Shown: in pieces, positions 1-6,179 of the stretch
Position numbering within the stretch: the first letter of the stretch is position 1
How the letters are laid out: the number at the start of each line of letters is the position of its first letter
Source of the DNA: Robiginitomaculum sp.
GTDB taxonomy: Bacteria; Pseudomonadota; Alphaproteobacteria; Caulobacterales; Maricaulaceae
Length of the DNA: 6,179 nt
Reading direction: 5' to 3'
Assembly (NCBI GenBank): GCA_002732905.1
Contig: NVTC01000005.1
Span: 48,516-54,694 of the forward strand
Notes under the pieces: generated by a model
Databases searched by the model: none
What the model was told of the DNA's origin: nothing
Seen by the model: only the letters and a program-made list of their open reading frames with translations
Translations under genes and position numbers: made by a program

Positions 1-146
1 TCCGCTCCGTCGTCGCCGTGCAAAATACAGTTCTCGCCGCCCTCTTCATAGTTCAAGACGAACTGCACAGCAATTTTTGCCCCACCTGGCCATTTTGGAT
101 GTGGGGGGTTTGGTCCGTAGCCGGAAAGATCTCGTTGATAAGTCAT
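1..146 (-). CDS. puuE: Allantoinase PuuE, polysaccharide-deacetylase family (N-terminal part; continues past the left edge)
   Basis: PuuE hydrolyses allantoin to allantoate in the cytoplasm, the step after urate ring opening. It belongs to the polysaccharide-deacetylase-fold allantoinases, not the amidohydrolase (AllB) type. Only 48 codons are in the window. They show the family's characteristic opening: RDLSGYG (residues 5-11), NPPHPKWPGG (13-22), then FVLNYEEGGE (29-38) and LHGD (42-45). The start at 146 is chosen because the family normally begins a few residues before the RDL-GYG motif, and because it leaves room for promoters. There is no Shine-Dalgarno before it. The frame stays open upstream, and an ATG at 215 preceded by AGGTG (223-219) would add 23 residues; this alternative is real. 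The gene is divergent from the uraH-xdh-puuD operon and acts downstream in the same pathway. Family assignment is confident; the exact start is not. Confidence 0.86.
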   Translation of the reverse strand, partial: MTYQRDLSGYGPNPPHPKWPGGAKIAVQFVLNYEEGGENCILHGDDGA

Positions 147-152
147 AAAGTG

Positions 153-181
153 ATAATGTTTGACCGACCCGCCTCTGTCCA
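153..181 (-). promoter_or_regulatory. Candidate sigma70-type promoter for puuE
   Basis: Read on the - strand, TGGACA (181-176, five of six to TTGACA) is followed after exactly 17 bases by CATTAT (158-153, four of six to TATAAT). Transcription would then begin about seven bases past the -10 box, at or next to the A of the puuE ATG at 146. That would give a leaderless message, which agrees with the absence of a Shine-Dalgarno there. This is a consensus match by eye only, and would be invalid if puuE starts at 215. Confidence 0.3.
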
Positions 182-183
182 CA

Positions 184-199
184 ATTTTATTGATAAAGT
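184..199. promoter_or_regulatory. Candidate operator: 16-base imperfect dyad in the puuE-uraH gap
   Basis: A perfect inverted repeat TTTAT-TG-ATAAA occupies 186-197. The next pair out (185/198) is a mismatch and the one after it (184/199) matches again. The dyad covers the candidate -35 box of the uraH promoter (190-195) and lies just upstream of the puuE -35 box. A repressor or activator bound here could affect both transcripts. No regulator gene is in the window and I cannot assign the site to a regulator family. Short AT-rich dyads also arise by chance. Confidence 0.25.
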
Positions 200-218
200 C
201 TGTGTGGTTCGCCATATT
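190..218 (+). promoter_or_regulatory. Candidate sigma70-type promoter for the uraH-xdhABC-puuD operon
   Basis: TTGATA (190-195, five of six to TTGACA) is followed after exactly 17 bases by CATATT (213-218, four of six to TATAAT). The expected transcript start is near 225. That leaves a leader of about 17 bases holding the AAGGA ribosome-binding site before the GTG at 242. It is the best placed of the candidates I found. A second, weaker option is TTGACC (160-165) with TTTTAT (185-190), but its 19-base spacer is long. Confidence 0.35.
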
Positions 219-230
219 CACCTGAACGAA

Positions 231-235
231 AAGGA
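231..235 (+). promoter_or_regulatory. Ribosome-binding site of uraH
   Basis: AAGGA sits six bases before a GTG codon. There is no ATG before residue 12 of the reading frame, and the conserved family N-terminus (LTTHVLD) starts three codons after this GTG, so the site fixes the GTG as the start of uraH. Confidence 0.65.
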
Positions 236-241
236 TGAGAC

Positions 242-583
242 GTGACAAAATTAACAACACATGTGCTGGACACGATGACGGGTAGCCCTGCGGCAGAGCT
301 CAGGATTGATTTATACAGGATCGAAGGCGGCGAAGCTAAATTTCTCTCCAGCCACAAAACCAATGATGATGGCCGCGTTGATAGTCCACTTTTAGAGGGC
401 GAAGATTTCGCGGCAGGCACATACCGTCTGGACTTCCATGCGGGCGATTATCTGACAGAAAACGGCGGTTCCGACTTCCTAAACATCATCCCGATCCAGT
501 TTACAATCGCAGACCCCGCACGCCATTACCATGTGCCGCTCCTGCTATCCGCCTACGGTTATTCCACATATCGGGGTAGCTAG
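242..583 (+). CDS. uraH: 5-hydroxyisourate hydrolase (transthyretin-like)
   Basis: UraH hydrolyses 5-hydroxyisourate, the unstable product of urate oxidation, to OHCU in the cytoplasm. At 113 residues it has the usual length of the bacterial transthyretin-related enzymes, with no signal peptide. The family signatures are all present: LTTHVLD near the N-terminus with catalytic His7, DGRVDSPLL with Arg45, HYHVPLLLS with His97, and the C-terminal YRGS (110-113), which separates the enzyme from the hormone-binding transthyretins. It functions as a homotetramer in characterised members. Translation begins at a GTG with AAGGA six bases upstream. It is the first gene of the + strand operon and overlaps xdhA by one base. 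Its substrate is produced by PuuD at the far end of the same operon, so both steps are probably co-expressed. Confidence 0.96.
   Translation: MTKLTTHVLDTMTGSPAAELRIDLYRIEGGEAKFLSSHKTNDDGRVDSPLLEGEDFAAGTYRLDFHAGDYLTENGGSDFLNIIPIQFTIADPARHYHVPLLLSAYGYSTYRGS
573..577 (+). promoter_or_regulatory. Ribosome-binding site of xdhA
   Basis: GGGGT lies five bases before the GTG that starts xdhA, inside the last codons of uraH. The next in-frame ATG (codon 23) would cut off the first strand of the ferredoxin domain, so this site and the GTG are preferred. The UAG stop of uraH and the GTG start share one base, suggesting translational coupling. Confidence 0.5.
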
Positions 584-2022
584 TGCGGAACCATATCCAA
601 TTTTTACTGAACGGTGAAATTATCACGGAACGGCATCTCGACCCCACAATGACGGTGTTACAGTATTTACGAGAACGGCGCATGCAAACCGGCACCAAAG
701 AAGGGTGCGCCGAAGGTGATTGCGGGGCTTGTACTGTGGTGCTCGGCGAGTTGGTAGACGGCAAAATCCGGTGCCGCTCCGTCAATACTTGCATCTTATT
801 TATGGGCACATTAGACGGCAAAGAAATTCGTACGGTCGAGAGCCTTGGCACACCAAATGCACCGCACGAAATTCAAAAACTGGTAGCTGAAAAACATGGC
901 TCCCAATGTGGGTTCTGCACACCGGGTATCGTCATGTCACTTGTCGCACTCCAAGCGGACGGTATGTCAAAGACACGTGAGAATATAGACGAAGCTTTAG
1001 CAGGCAATCTCTGTCGTTGTACAGGTTACGGCCCTATCATTGATGCTGCGATGGCGATGGGTCCAGGCGCACAGCCTGATAATAACTCGGAGCAACTTGC
1101 CACATTACAACACGACGAAATGATAAAACTTAGCGCCACTATCTACGGGATAGATAAACGGTTTTACATTCCAAAAACATTGGAACAACTCGCTGAACTG
1201 ACCACCGAGCACCCAGACGCAACACTCCTCGCGGGCGGCACTGATATCGGGCTATGGGTAACCAAACATCATAAAACCCTCCATACAATTATTTATCTAG
1301 GCAATGTTGCAGAGCTTAGTACAACCTCACAAACCGAAGATGCTGTTCACATAGGCGCAGGCGTAAAATACACAGACGCCATAACCAAGCTTGGCGTGTT
1401 TTATCCACACATGGACACAGTGATACGCCGCATTGGCGCGGCACAAGTTCGTAACCTCGGTACAATCGGCGGCAACATTGCTAACGGTTCCCCCATCGGT
1501 GACATGCCGCCATTATTGATTGCAGCTGGTGCCAAACTGGTTTTGCAAAGCCTAGAAGGCGAACGCACCATCTCGCTTGAAGATTATTTCATAGACTACG
1601 GCAAGCAGGATTTACGCAAAGGCGAAATCGTTAAATCCATCATCGTACCCAAACCCGGCATTCATCAAAACTATTATGCCTACAAAATTTCTAAACGGTT
1701 CGAGAGCGATATCTCCGCCGTTTGTATGGCTATGAGTTTTGATCTTGTGGACGGTGTCTGCTCCACTGTACGCATAGCTTACGGCGGCATGGCAGCAACG
1801 CCAAAACGGGCGGCGGCTGCGGAAAAAATACTGGAAGGCAATGATTGGACTGAGAAGAATATACGCAGTGCAATGGGTGCACTTTCTGCCGACTTCACGC
1901 CAATAGACGATATGCGTGCCACCAAAAACTACCGTATGCAAGTGGCGCAAAACTTGATTTTAAAAGCTTTTCTGGAAGACCGGTCTGGTAATGCTCTCCA
2001 TGTCTTGGGAGCGAACGCATGA
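583..2022 (+). CDS. xdhA: Xanthine dehydrogenase small subunit (two [2Fe-2S] clusters and FAD)
   Basis: XdhA carries electrons from the molybdenum site of XdhB through two iron-sulfur clusters to FAD and on to NAD+. The 479 residues are typical of bacterial XdhA. An N-terminal plant-ferredoxin-like domain has Cys42, Cys47, Cys50 and Cys70. A helical second [2Fe-2S] domain has the CGFC pair (Cys109, Cys112) and CRC pair (Cys144, Cys146). The FAD domain has LLAGGTDIGL (215-224) and TIGGNIANGSPIGDMPP (294-310), and the KISKRFESDIS stretch (368-378). The C-terminal part from about 375 fits the CO-dehydrogenase-flavoprotein C-terminal domain. All eight cluster cysteines are intact. Iron-sulfur and FAD domains on one chain fit the two-subunit XdhAB type, not three-subunit CO-dehydrogenase-like enzymes. 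It starts with GTG and overlaps xdhB by four bases (ATGA). Confidence 0.97.
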   Translation: MRNHIQFLLNGEIITERHLDPTMTVLQYLRERRMQTGTKEGCAEGDCGACTVVLGELVDGKIRCRSVNTCILFMGTLDGKEIRTVESLGTPNAPHEIQKLVAEKHGSQCGFCTPGIVMSLVALQADGMSKTRENIDEALAGNLCRCTGYGPIIDAAMAMGPGAQPDNNSEQLATLQHDEMIKLSATIYGIDKRFYIPKTLEQLAELTTEHPDATLLAGGTDIGLWVTKHHKTLHTIIYLGNVAELSTTSQTEDAVHIGAGVKYTDAITKLGVFYPHMDTVIRRIGAAQVRNLGTIGGNIANGSPIGDMPPLLIAAGAKLVLQSLEGERTISLEDYFIDYGKQDLRKGEIVKSIIVPKPGIHQNYYAYKISKRFESDISAVCMAMSFDLVDGVCSTVRIAYGGMAATPKRAAAAEKILEGNDWTEKNIRSAMGALSADFTPIDDMRATKNYRMQVAQNLILKAFLEDRSGNALHVLGANA

Positions 2023-4316
2023 GTGTGTATAAGTCTATCCAGCATGATAGTGCCCTAAAACAGGCATGCGGCACAGCAAGATATCTTGACGATATCCCGG
2101 AACCCAAAGCACTGCTGCATATGTATATTGCCATGAGCACCCATGCTCACGCCAAGATTAAATCCATGGACTTATCGGCTGTAAAAAATGCGCGCGGGGT
2201 TCAATGTGTCCTCTCCGCCAAAGATATTCCCGGACATAATGATGTCAGCCCCTTTGGCGGTGACGACCCCCTATTTGCTGAAAGCTTAGTAGAATATGTG
2301 GGACAGCCAATTTTCGCGGTTGCTGCGACCACTCGTGAATTGGCGACACAAGCAGCTATGATGGCGAAAATAGAATATGATGCCCTGCCCGCAATCACGA
2401 CAATTGAGCAAGCTAGGGCCGCCGACCTCACTATTGAAAATTCAAAAACCATAACCAAGGGCGATGCGCCAGCGGCCATCAAAACCGCTCCCAACCGTAT
2501 TAAAGGTTCATTTGTCATGGGTGGGCAGGATCATTTCTATCTTGAGGGCATGATTGCCATGGCGCTCCCACTCGAGGACGGCGATGTGCATGTCTATTCA
2601 TCAACGCAAAACCCAACAGAAATCCAGCATTTAGTGGCTCATGTTCTTGGCAAAACACAAAAGGATGTAACCGTAGAAGTACGCCGCATGGGTGGGGGTT
2701 TTGGCGGTAAAGAAACCCAACCCGCGATCATGGCCGCTGCCTGTGCCATTGCCGCGACCAAAACAGGAAAAGCCGTTAAATGCCGTCTCGACCGTGACGA
2801 CGATATGAAAATGACAGGCAAACGCCATGATTTTATCTATGGTTATGATTGTGGGTTTGACGATACCGGACGTATTGTCGGGCTGGATATTGTACTGGAA
2901 TCCCGCTGTGGACGATCGAAAGATTTATCGGGGCCGATCAATGACCGCGCCATGTTCCACGCTGATAATTCATATGATTTACCAACTGCGAAAATCACCT
3001 CTCACCGCTACAAAACCCATACGGTTTCCAACACAGCATTTCGCGGCTTCGGTGGCCCGCAAGGTATGATCGGGATCGAGCGCATAATAGAAGACATCGC
3101 ATTTAGGTTGGGTAAAGACCCGCTGGATGTGCGGCTGCTCAATGCTTATGGCCAAGAACCCGAAAAGAACAAAACCAACGAAACACCTTACGGCCAAACA
3201 GTTGAAGACGCGGTGGTCAAAGAAATACTCGAAGAGTTAGCGGAGAGTAGCAACTACCGCACACGCCGTGCAGATATCCGCGCTTATAACAAAACCAGTA
3301 AAATCCTGAAAAAAGGCATAGCGATTACGCCTGTGAAATTCGGAATTAGTTTCACCAAAACCTTTCTCAACCAAGCCGGAGCCCTCGTCCATGTTTACGC
3401 GGACGGGTCAGTGCATCTTAACCACGGCGGTACAGAAATGGGGCAAGGTCTGTTCATCAAGGTGGCGCAAGTGGTGGCGGAAGAATTTAAAATCCCGCTA
3501 GAGCAAATCAAGATCAGCGCGACGCGAACCGATAAAGTCCCCAATACTTCTGCTACTGCGGCCTCATCCGGCTCTGATCTCAACGGTATGGCGGCACTGA
3601 ATGCGGCGCGCAAAATCAAGCTTAGGCTGATTACCCACGCTGCCAAAAAATTCAAATGTGCGGAAACTGACATTAGTTTTAAAAGCGGTATCATTATCGG
3701 CGGTGATCAATCCATATCCTTCGCAGACCTGACCCGTTCCGCCTATGAAGCCCGCATACAATTGTCCGCCACCGGGTTTTATAAAACGCCTAAAATCCGC
3801 TACAACCCTGTGACTTTGATGGGCAGTCCATTTTACTACTATGCTTACGGCGCTGCCGTTTCCGAGGTCATCATTGATACCCTCACCGGAGAAAACAAAG
3901 TTACGCGCGTCGACATCCTGCATGACTGCGGGCAAAGCCTTAACCCAGCCGTAGATATGGGGCAAATTGAGGGCGGGTTTATTCAAGGCATGGGTTGGTT
4001 GACCACCGAAGAACTCGTATTTGATGATGCAGGGCATTTAAAAACCCATGCACCATCCACTTACAAAATTCCAACGATAGGCGACCGCCCGAAAATTATG
4101 AACATTGCGATTTGGGAAAAAGGCCGCAACCGCGAGGAGACAATTTACCGCTCCAAAGCCGTAGGCGAACCACCCTTTATGTTAGCCAACTCCGTCTATT
4201 GCGCTTTGGCTGATGCGGTCTGTGCCAGCACTCATTATAAATCTCGCGCTAACCTAAATGCCCCATGCACCCCCGAAGAAATCCTGCGGGCAGTGACCTC
4301 GATCACTGATGTTTAA
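2019..4316 (+). CDS. xdhB: Xanthine dehydrogenase large subunit (molybdopterin-binding)
   Basis: XdhB holds the molybdenum cofactor and hydroxylates hypoxanthine to xanthine and xanthine to urate. It is 765 residues long, a normal size for the family. The N-terminal hammerhead domain covers about 15-125 and the Moco-binding domains about 150-690. Visible motifs are GGQDHFYLE (168-176), STQN with Moco-contacting Gln197, GGGFGGKE with Glu232, DRAMFH with Arg310, FRGFGGPQ (341-348), Phe344 and Phe445/Thr446 around the substrate, GGTEMGQG (470-477), and KAVGEPP with the catalytic base Glu717. Glu232 and Arg310 are the purine-recognition residues that distinguish xanthine dehydrogenases from aldehyde oxidoreductases, so the substrate call is well supported. 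GGGAG lies seven bases before the ATG. It overlaps xdhA by four bases and xdhC by eight. No defect seen. Confidence 0.98.
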   Translation: MSVYKSIQHDSALKQACGTARYLDDIPEPKALLHMYIAMSTHAHAKIKSMDLSAVKNARGVQCVLSAKDIPGHNDVSPFGGDDPLFAESLVEYVGQPIFAVAATTRELATQAAMMAKIEYDALPAITTIEQARAADLTIENSKTITKGDAPAAIKTAPNRIKGSFVMGGQDHFYLEGMIAMALPLEDGDVHVYSSTQNPTEIQHLVAHVLGKTQKDVTVEVRRMGGGFGGKETQPAIMAAACAIAATKTGKAVKCRLDRDDDMKMTGKRHDFIYGYDCGFDDTGRIVGLDIVLESRCGRSKDLSGPINDRAMFHADNSYDLPTAKITSHRYKTHTVSNTAFRGFGGPQGMIGIERIIEDIAFRLGKDPLDVRLLNAYGQEPEKNKTNETPYGQTVEDAVVKEILEELAESSNYRTRRADIRAYNKTSKILKKGIAITPVKFGISFTKTFLNQAGALVHVYADGSVHLNHGGTEMGQGLFIKVAQVVAEEFKIPLEQIKISATRTDKVPNTSATAASSGSDLNGMAALNAARKIKLRLITHAAKKFKCAETDISFKSGIIIGGDQSISFADLTRSAYEARIQLSATGFYKTPKIRYNPVTLMGSPFYYYAYGAAVSEVIIDTLTGENKVTRVDILHDCGQSLNPAVDMGQIEGGFIQGMGWLTTEELVFDDAGHLKTHAPSTYKIPTIGDRPKIMNIAIWEKGRNREETIYRSKAVGEPPFMLANSVYCALADAVCASTHYKSRANLNAPCTPEEILRAVTSITDV
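4291..4308 (+). repeat. Inverted repeat (possible mRNA hairpin) abutting the xdhC start codon
   Basis: CAGTGA (4291-4296) and TCACTG (4303-4308) are perfect inverted copies around a six-base loop, inside the last codons of xdhB. The right arm ends one base before the xdhC ATG at 4309. No ordinary Shine-Dalgarno precedes xdhC at normal spacing. A hairpin here would be opened by ribosomes finishing xdhB, which would couple xdhC translation to xdhB. It lacks a U-tract, so it is not a terminator. The symmetry is seen directly; the role is inference. Confidence 0.4.
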
Positions 4317-5115
4317 TTGGCGAGAAACGGCGAGCGACCTCTTAAAACAAGGCGAAGTATTTTGTCTCGTTACCATCACCGCAACCGAAGGCTCAACACC
4401 GCGTGATACGGGTACAATAATGCTGGTCACAAATACGAATGAGAATGGCGGGGATGAATACGGCACAATTGGCGGCGGTAATTTGGAATATGCAGCAATA
4501 AAAACTGCACGGAACTGCCTGGAGAGCGGGCATAGACAGCAAACGCTCGACTACATCCTCGGTCCGGACGTTGAACAATGTTGTGGCGGGCGGGTAGAGT
4601 TATCTTTTTCAGTTGTTAAGGCACAAGAAGACATGCCTGACATGCCAGCATTAAAATCAGCTTCTGTGTGCTTATTCGGTGTCGGGCATGTGGGCAGTGC
4701 CGTGGCGATTGCTCTCGCACCCCTGCCCTTCACGCTAAGGCTTTATGACAATCGCAACGACAAAATTATTGGCGGCGTATTGCCGTACTCTGACCCAGTG
4801 GACGCTGTATCGGCGGCAGCAAAACATACATTGTTCCTAGTCATGACCCATGATCACAGTTTGGATTACGGCCTGGTGAGCGCTATTTTGAAACGGGGTG
4901 ATTTTGCCTTTCTCGGTCTCATTGGTTCCAAAACAAAAAGAGCACGGTTTATGTCGCGCCTGAAGAAAGACGGTTTTACCAATAGACAATTATCCCGCCT
5001 GACTTGCCCTATTGGTATCCAAGGCATACAAGGCAAAGAACCGGAAATTATCGCGGCCAGTGTTGCCGCACAACTCTTACAAAAACTTGAAGCATCATAT
5101 GGGGAAAACACATGA
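4309..5115 (+). CDS. xdhC: Xanthine dehydrogenase accessory protein XdhC (Moco insertion chaperone)
   Basis: XdhC binds molybdenum cofactor, supports its sulfuration and delivers it to XdhB; in studied systems it is not part of the mature enzyme. At 268 residues it has the expected two-domain form. The N-terminal XdhC/CoxI domain has TATEGSTPRDTG (24-35), IGGGNLE (54-60) and the QCCGGRVEL block (90-98) with adjacent Cys91 and Cys92, the probable cofactor-binding cysteine region. The C-terminal Rossmann-like domain has FGVGHVG (123-129), MTHDHSLDY (179-187), LGLIGSKTKRARF (202-214) and CPIGIQGIQGKEPEIIAAS (233-251). It starts inside the end of xdhB with an eight-base overlap and no clear Shine-Dalgarno, so coupled translation is likely. 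It overlaps puuD by four bases. The position directly after xdhB matches known xdhABC operons. Confidence 0.96.
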   Translation: MFNWRETASDLLKQGEVFCLVTITATEGSTPRDTGTIMLVTNTNENGGDEYGTIGGGNLEYAAIKTARNCLESGHRQQTLDYILGPDVEQCCGGRVELSFSVVKAQEDMPDMPALKSASVCLFGVGHVGSAVAIALAPLPFTLRLYDNRNDKIIGGVLPYSDPVDAVSAAAKHTLFLVMTHDHSLDYGLVSAILKRGDFAFLGLIGSKTKRARFMSRLKKDGFTNRQLSRLTCPIGIQGIQGKEPEIIAASVAAQLLQKLEASYGENT

Positions 5116-6179
5116 GCATTGATTTTTATTCCTGGATTTCATTGTCCATAAGATGGCTGCATGTAATTACGGGCATCGCCTGGATCGGCGCCAGTTTCTA
5201 TTTCGTCTGGCTCGACAATAATCTAGAACGCCCCGAAAAGGTCAGAAAAGGCGAACCTGACGGAGAGCTTTGGTCTGTGCACGGCGGCGGGTTTTACCAC
5301 AATAAGAAATACATGTCCGCGCCTGCGAATATGCCGGAGCATTTACATTGGTTCAAATACGAAGCCTATTTCACATGGATTAGCGGTTTCGCATTGATGG
5401 CGGTGATCTATTATTACGGCGCCAATCTATACCTGATCGACAAGAGCAAAATGGCACTGACGAATTGGCAGGCTATTGGTGCCAGTATGGGTATGCTTGC
5501 GGGTGGTTGGATTTTGTACGATTTGATGTGTAAATCACCATTGCGAAAACGTCCCGGCCTGTTTGCCATATTGTTGTTTATCTTACTGACATTGTCGGCA
5601 GTTGCAGCAGGCATGATGTTCTCTGACCGCGCTGCTTATATTCAGGTCGGCGCCATGATCGGTACGATGATGGCGGGCAATGTGTTTTTCAATATCATCC
5701 CGAACCAAAAAATCGTGGTGGCTGATCTTATTGCAGGGCGTCCGGTTAATCCAGAATTTGGCAAAGCCGCCAAGCTGCGTTCTATGCACAATAACTACAT
5801 GACCTTGCCCGTGCTGTTCATTATGACCAGTGCCCATTACCCTATGACCTACGGATCGGGCGTGGGATGGCTCAGCCTTGCGCTTATCTCCTTGGCCGGC
5901 ATAGCCGTACGCCATTATTTTAATCTGCGCCACACCACCAAACCCAAAATGCCGTTCGCAATCGCCGCAGTCATCTTCATGGTCGCCGCCATGACCTTCC
6001 CGCTCGCCCTTAAAAAGCCAGCTGCACCAACGGTGGGCCAAGTCAGTTTCGAAAATGTGCGACAAATCATGGATACCCACTGTACTGCTTGCCATGCCCC
6101 AAATCCAACCCACGAAAGCTTTGACGAACCACCGTCAGGATTTCGTTTGGACACGGATGCGCTCATAAAACAAAACAAA
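5112..6179 (+). CDS. puuD: Membrane-bound urate oxidase (urate hydroxylase) PuuD with c-type cytochrome domain (C-terminus beyond the right edge)
   Basis: PuuD oxidises urate to 5-hydroxyisourate and passes the electrons to cytochrome c instead of reducing O2 to peroxide as cofactor-free uricase does. The window holds 356 codons without a stop. The N-terminal membrane domain shows family motifs WLHVITGIAWIGASFYFVWLD (15-35), ELWSVHGGGFY (52-62) and PEHLHWFKYEAY (75-86). I count eight likely membrane helices near 10-33, 84-104, 119-137, 149-170, 176-195, 229-245, 251-268 and 281-300. The basic loops (40-66, 140-147, 198-223, 267-279) all fall on one side, which predicts both termini in the periplasm. 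After the last helix comes CTACH (324-328), a c-type haem site; its axial ligand and the last part of the domain are cut off. GGGGA lies six bases before the ATG. It is the last gene seen in the operon. Confidence 0.96.
   Translation, partial: MSIDFYSWISLSIRWLHVITGIAWIGASFYFVWLDNNLERPEKVRKGEPDGELWSVHGGGFYHNKKYMSAPANMPEHLHWFKYEAYFTWISGFALMAVIYYYGANLYLIDKSKMALTNWQAIGASMGMLAGGWILYDLMCKSPLRKRPGLFAILLFILLTLSAVAAGMMFSDRAAYIQVGAMIGTMMAGNVFFNIIPNQKIVVADLIAGRPVNPEFGKAAKLRSMHNNYMTLPVLFIMTSAHYPMTYGSGVGWLSLALISLAGIAVRHYFNLRHTTKPKMPFAIAAVIFMVAAMTFPLALKKPAAPTVGQVSFENVRQIMDTHCTACHAPNPTHESFDEPPSGFRLDTDALIKQNK

Noticed and set aside
18..245. 75-codon + strand reading frame ending just after the uraH start
   Set aside because: It is mostly antisense to puuE, whose conserved motifs are on the - strand, and its protein resembles nothing I recognise.
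258..265. Palindrome CACATGTG near the start of uraH
   Set aside because: Four of its bases encode the catalytic THV motif of UraH (Thr6-His7-Val8) and the symmetry does not extend beyond eight bases, so protein coding explains it well enough.
3564..4037. 157-codon - strand reading frame
   Set aside because: It is antisense to the Moco-binding region of xdhB, where the + frame carries conserved family residues, and no ribosome-binding site or family motif is visible.
583..4316. XdhA/XdhB as a CO dehydrogenase or aldehyde oxidoreductase
   Set aside because: Iron-sulfur and FAD domains are on one chain, XdhB has the purine-binding Glu232 and Arg310, and all neighbours handle urate or its products.
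4291..4320. Hairpin at the end of xdhB as a transcription terminator
   Set aside because: The stem is only six pairs, there is no U-run after it, and xdhC overlaps xdhB and continues the same operon.
5583..6113. 176-codon - strand reading frame
   Set aside because: It lies wholly inside puuD, which has clear membrane helices and CTACH in the + frame. The His/Gly-rich product is typical of an antisense shadow.

Overview
This window is a purine-catabolism locus that turns hypoxanthine/xanthine into urate and opens the urate ring towards allantoin. It is almost fully coding. On the + strand lies one tightly packed operon: uraH (242-583), xdhA (583-2022), xdhB (2019-4316), xdhC (4309-5115) and puuD (5112 to beyond the right edge). 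Neighbouring genes overlap by 1, 4, 8 and 4 bases. On the - strand the first part of a divergent puuE (allantoinase) runs off the left edge.

The genes form a near-complete pathway. XdhA/XdhB form the molybdenum-FAD-iron-sulfur xanthine dehydrogenase, and XdhC is its Moco-maturation chaperone. PuuD is the membrane-bound urate oxidase with a C-terminal c-type cytochrome domain. UraH hydrolyses the 5-hydroxyisourate made by PuuD, and PuuE opens allantoin to allantoate. The one missing step is OHCU decarboxylase (uraD), which probably lies beyond one of the edges.

The only regulatory space is the short gap between puuE and uraH. If puuE starts at 146, which fits the family N-terminus, the gap is 95 bases. 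It then holds one sigma70-like promoter candidate per strand, both with 17-base spacers, plus a 16-base imperfect dyad over the uraH -35 box. A longer puuE starting at 215 has a Shine-Dalgarno-like sequence and would leave only 26 bases. This start choice is the main uncertainty in the window.

The organism is probably a proteobacterium, most likely alphaproteobacterial. The reasons are the split XdhA/XdhB with XdhC, active-site residues of XdhB that fall at Rhodobacter capsulatus-like positions, the PuuD-type urate oxidase, and a base composition near half GC. This is inference from gene content. I see no mobile elements, RNA genes, CRISPR arrays or broken genes. The genes belong to known families, and I do not see a previously undescribed system; the less obvious points are regulatory.
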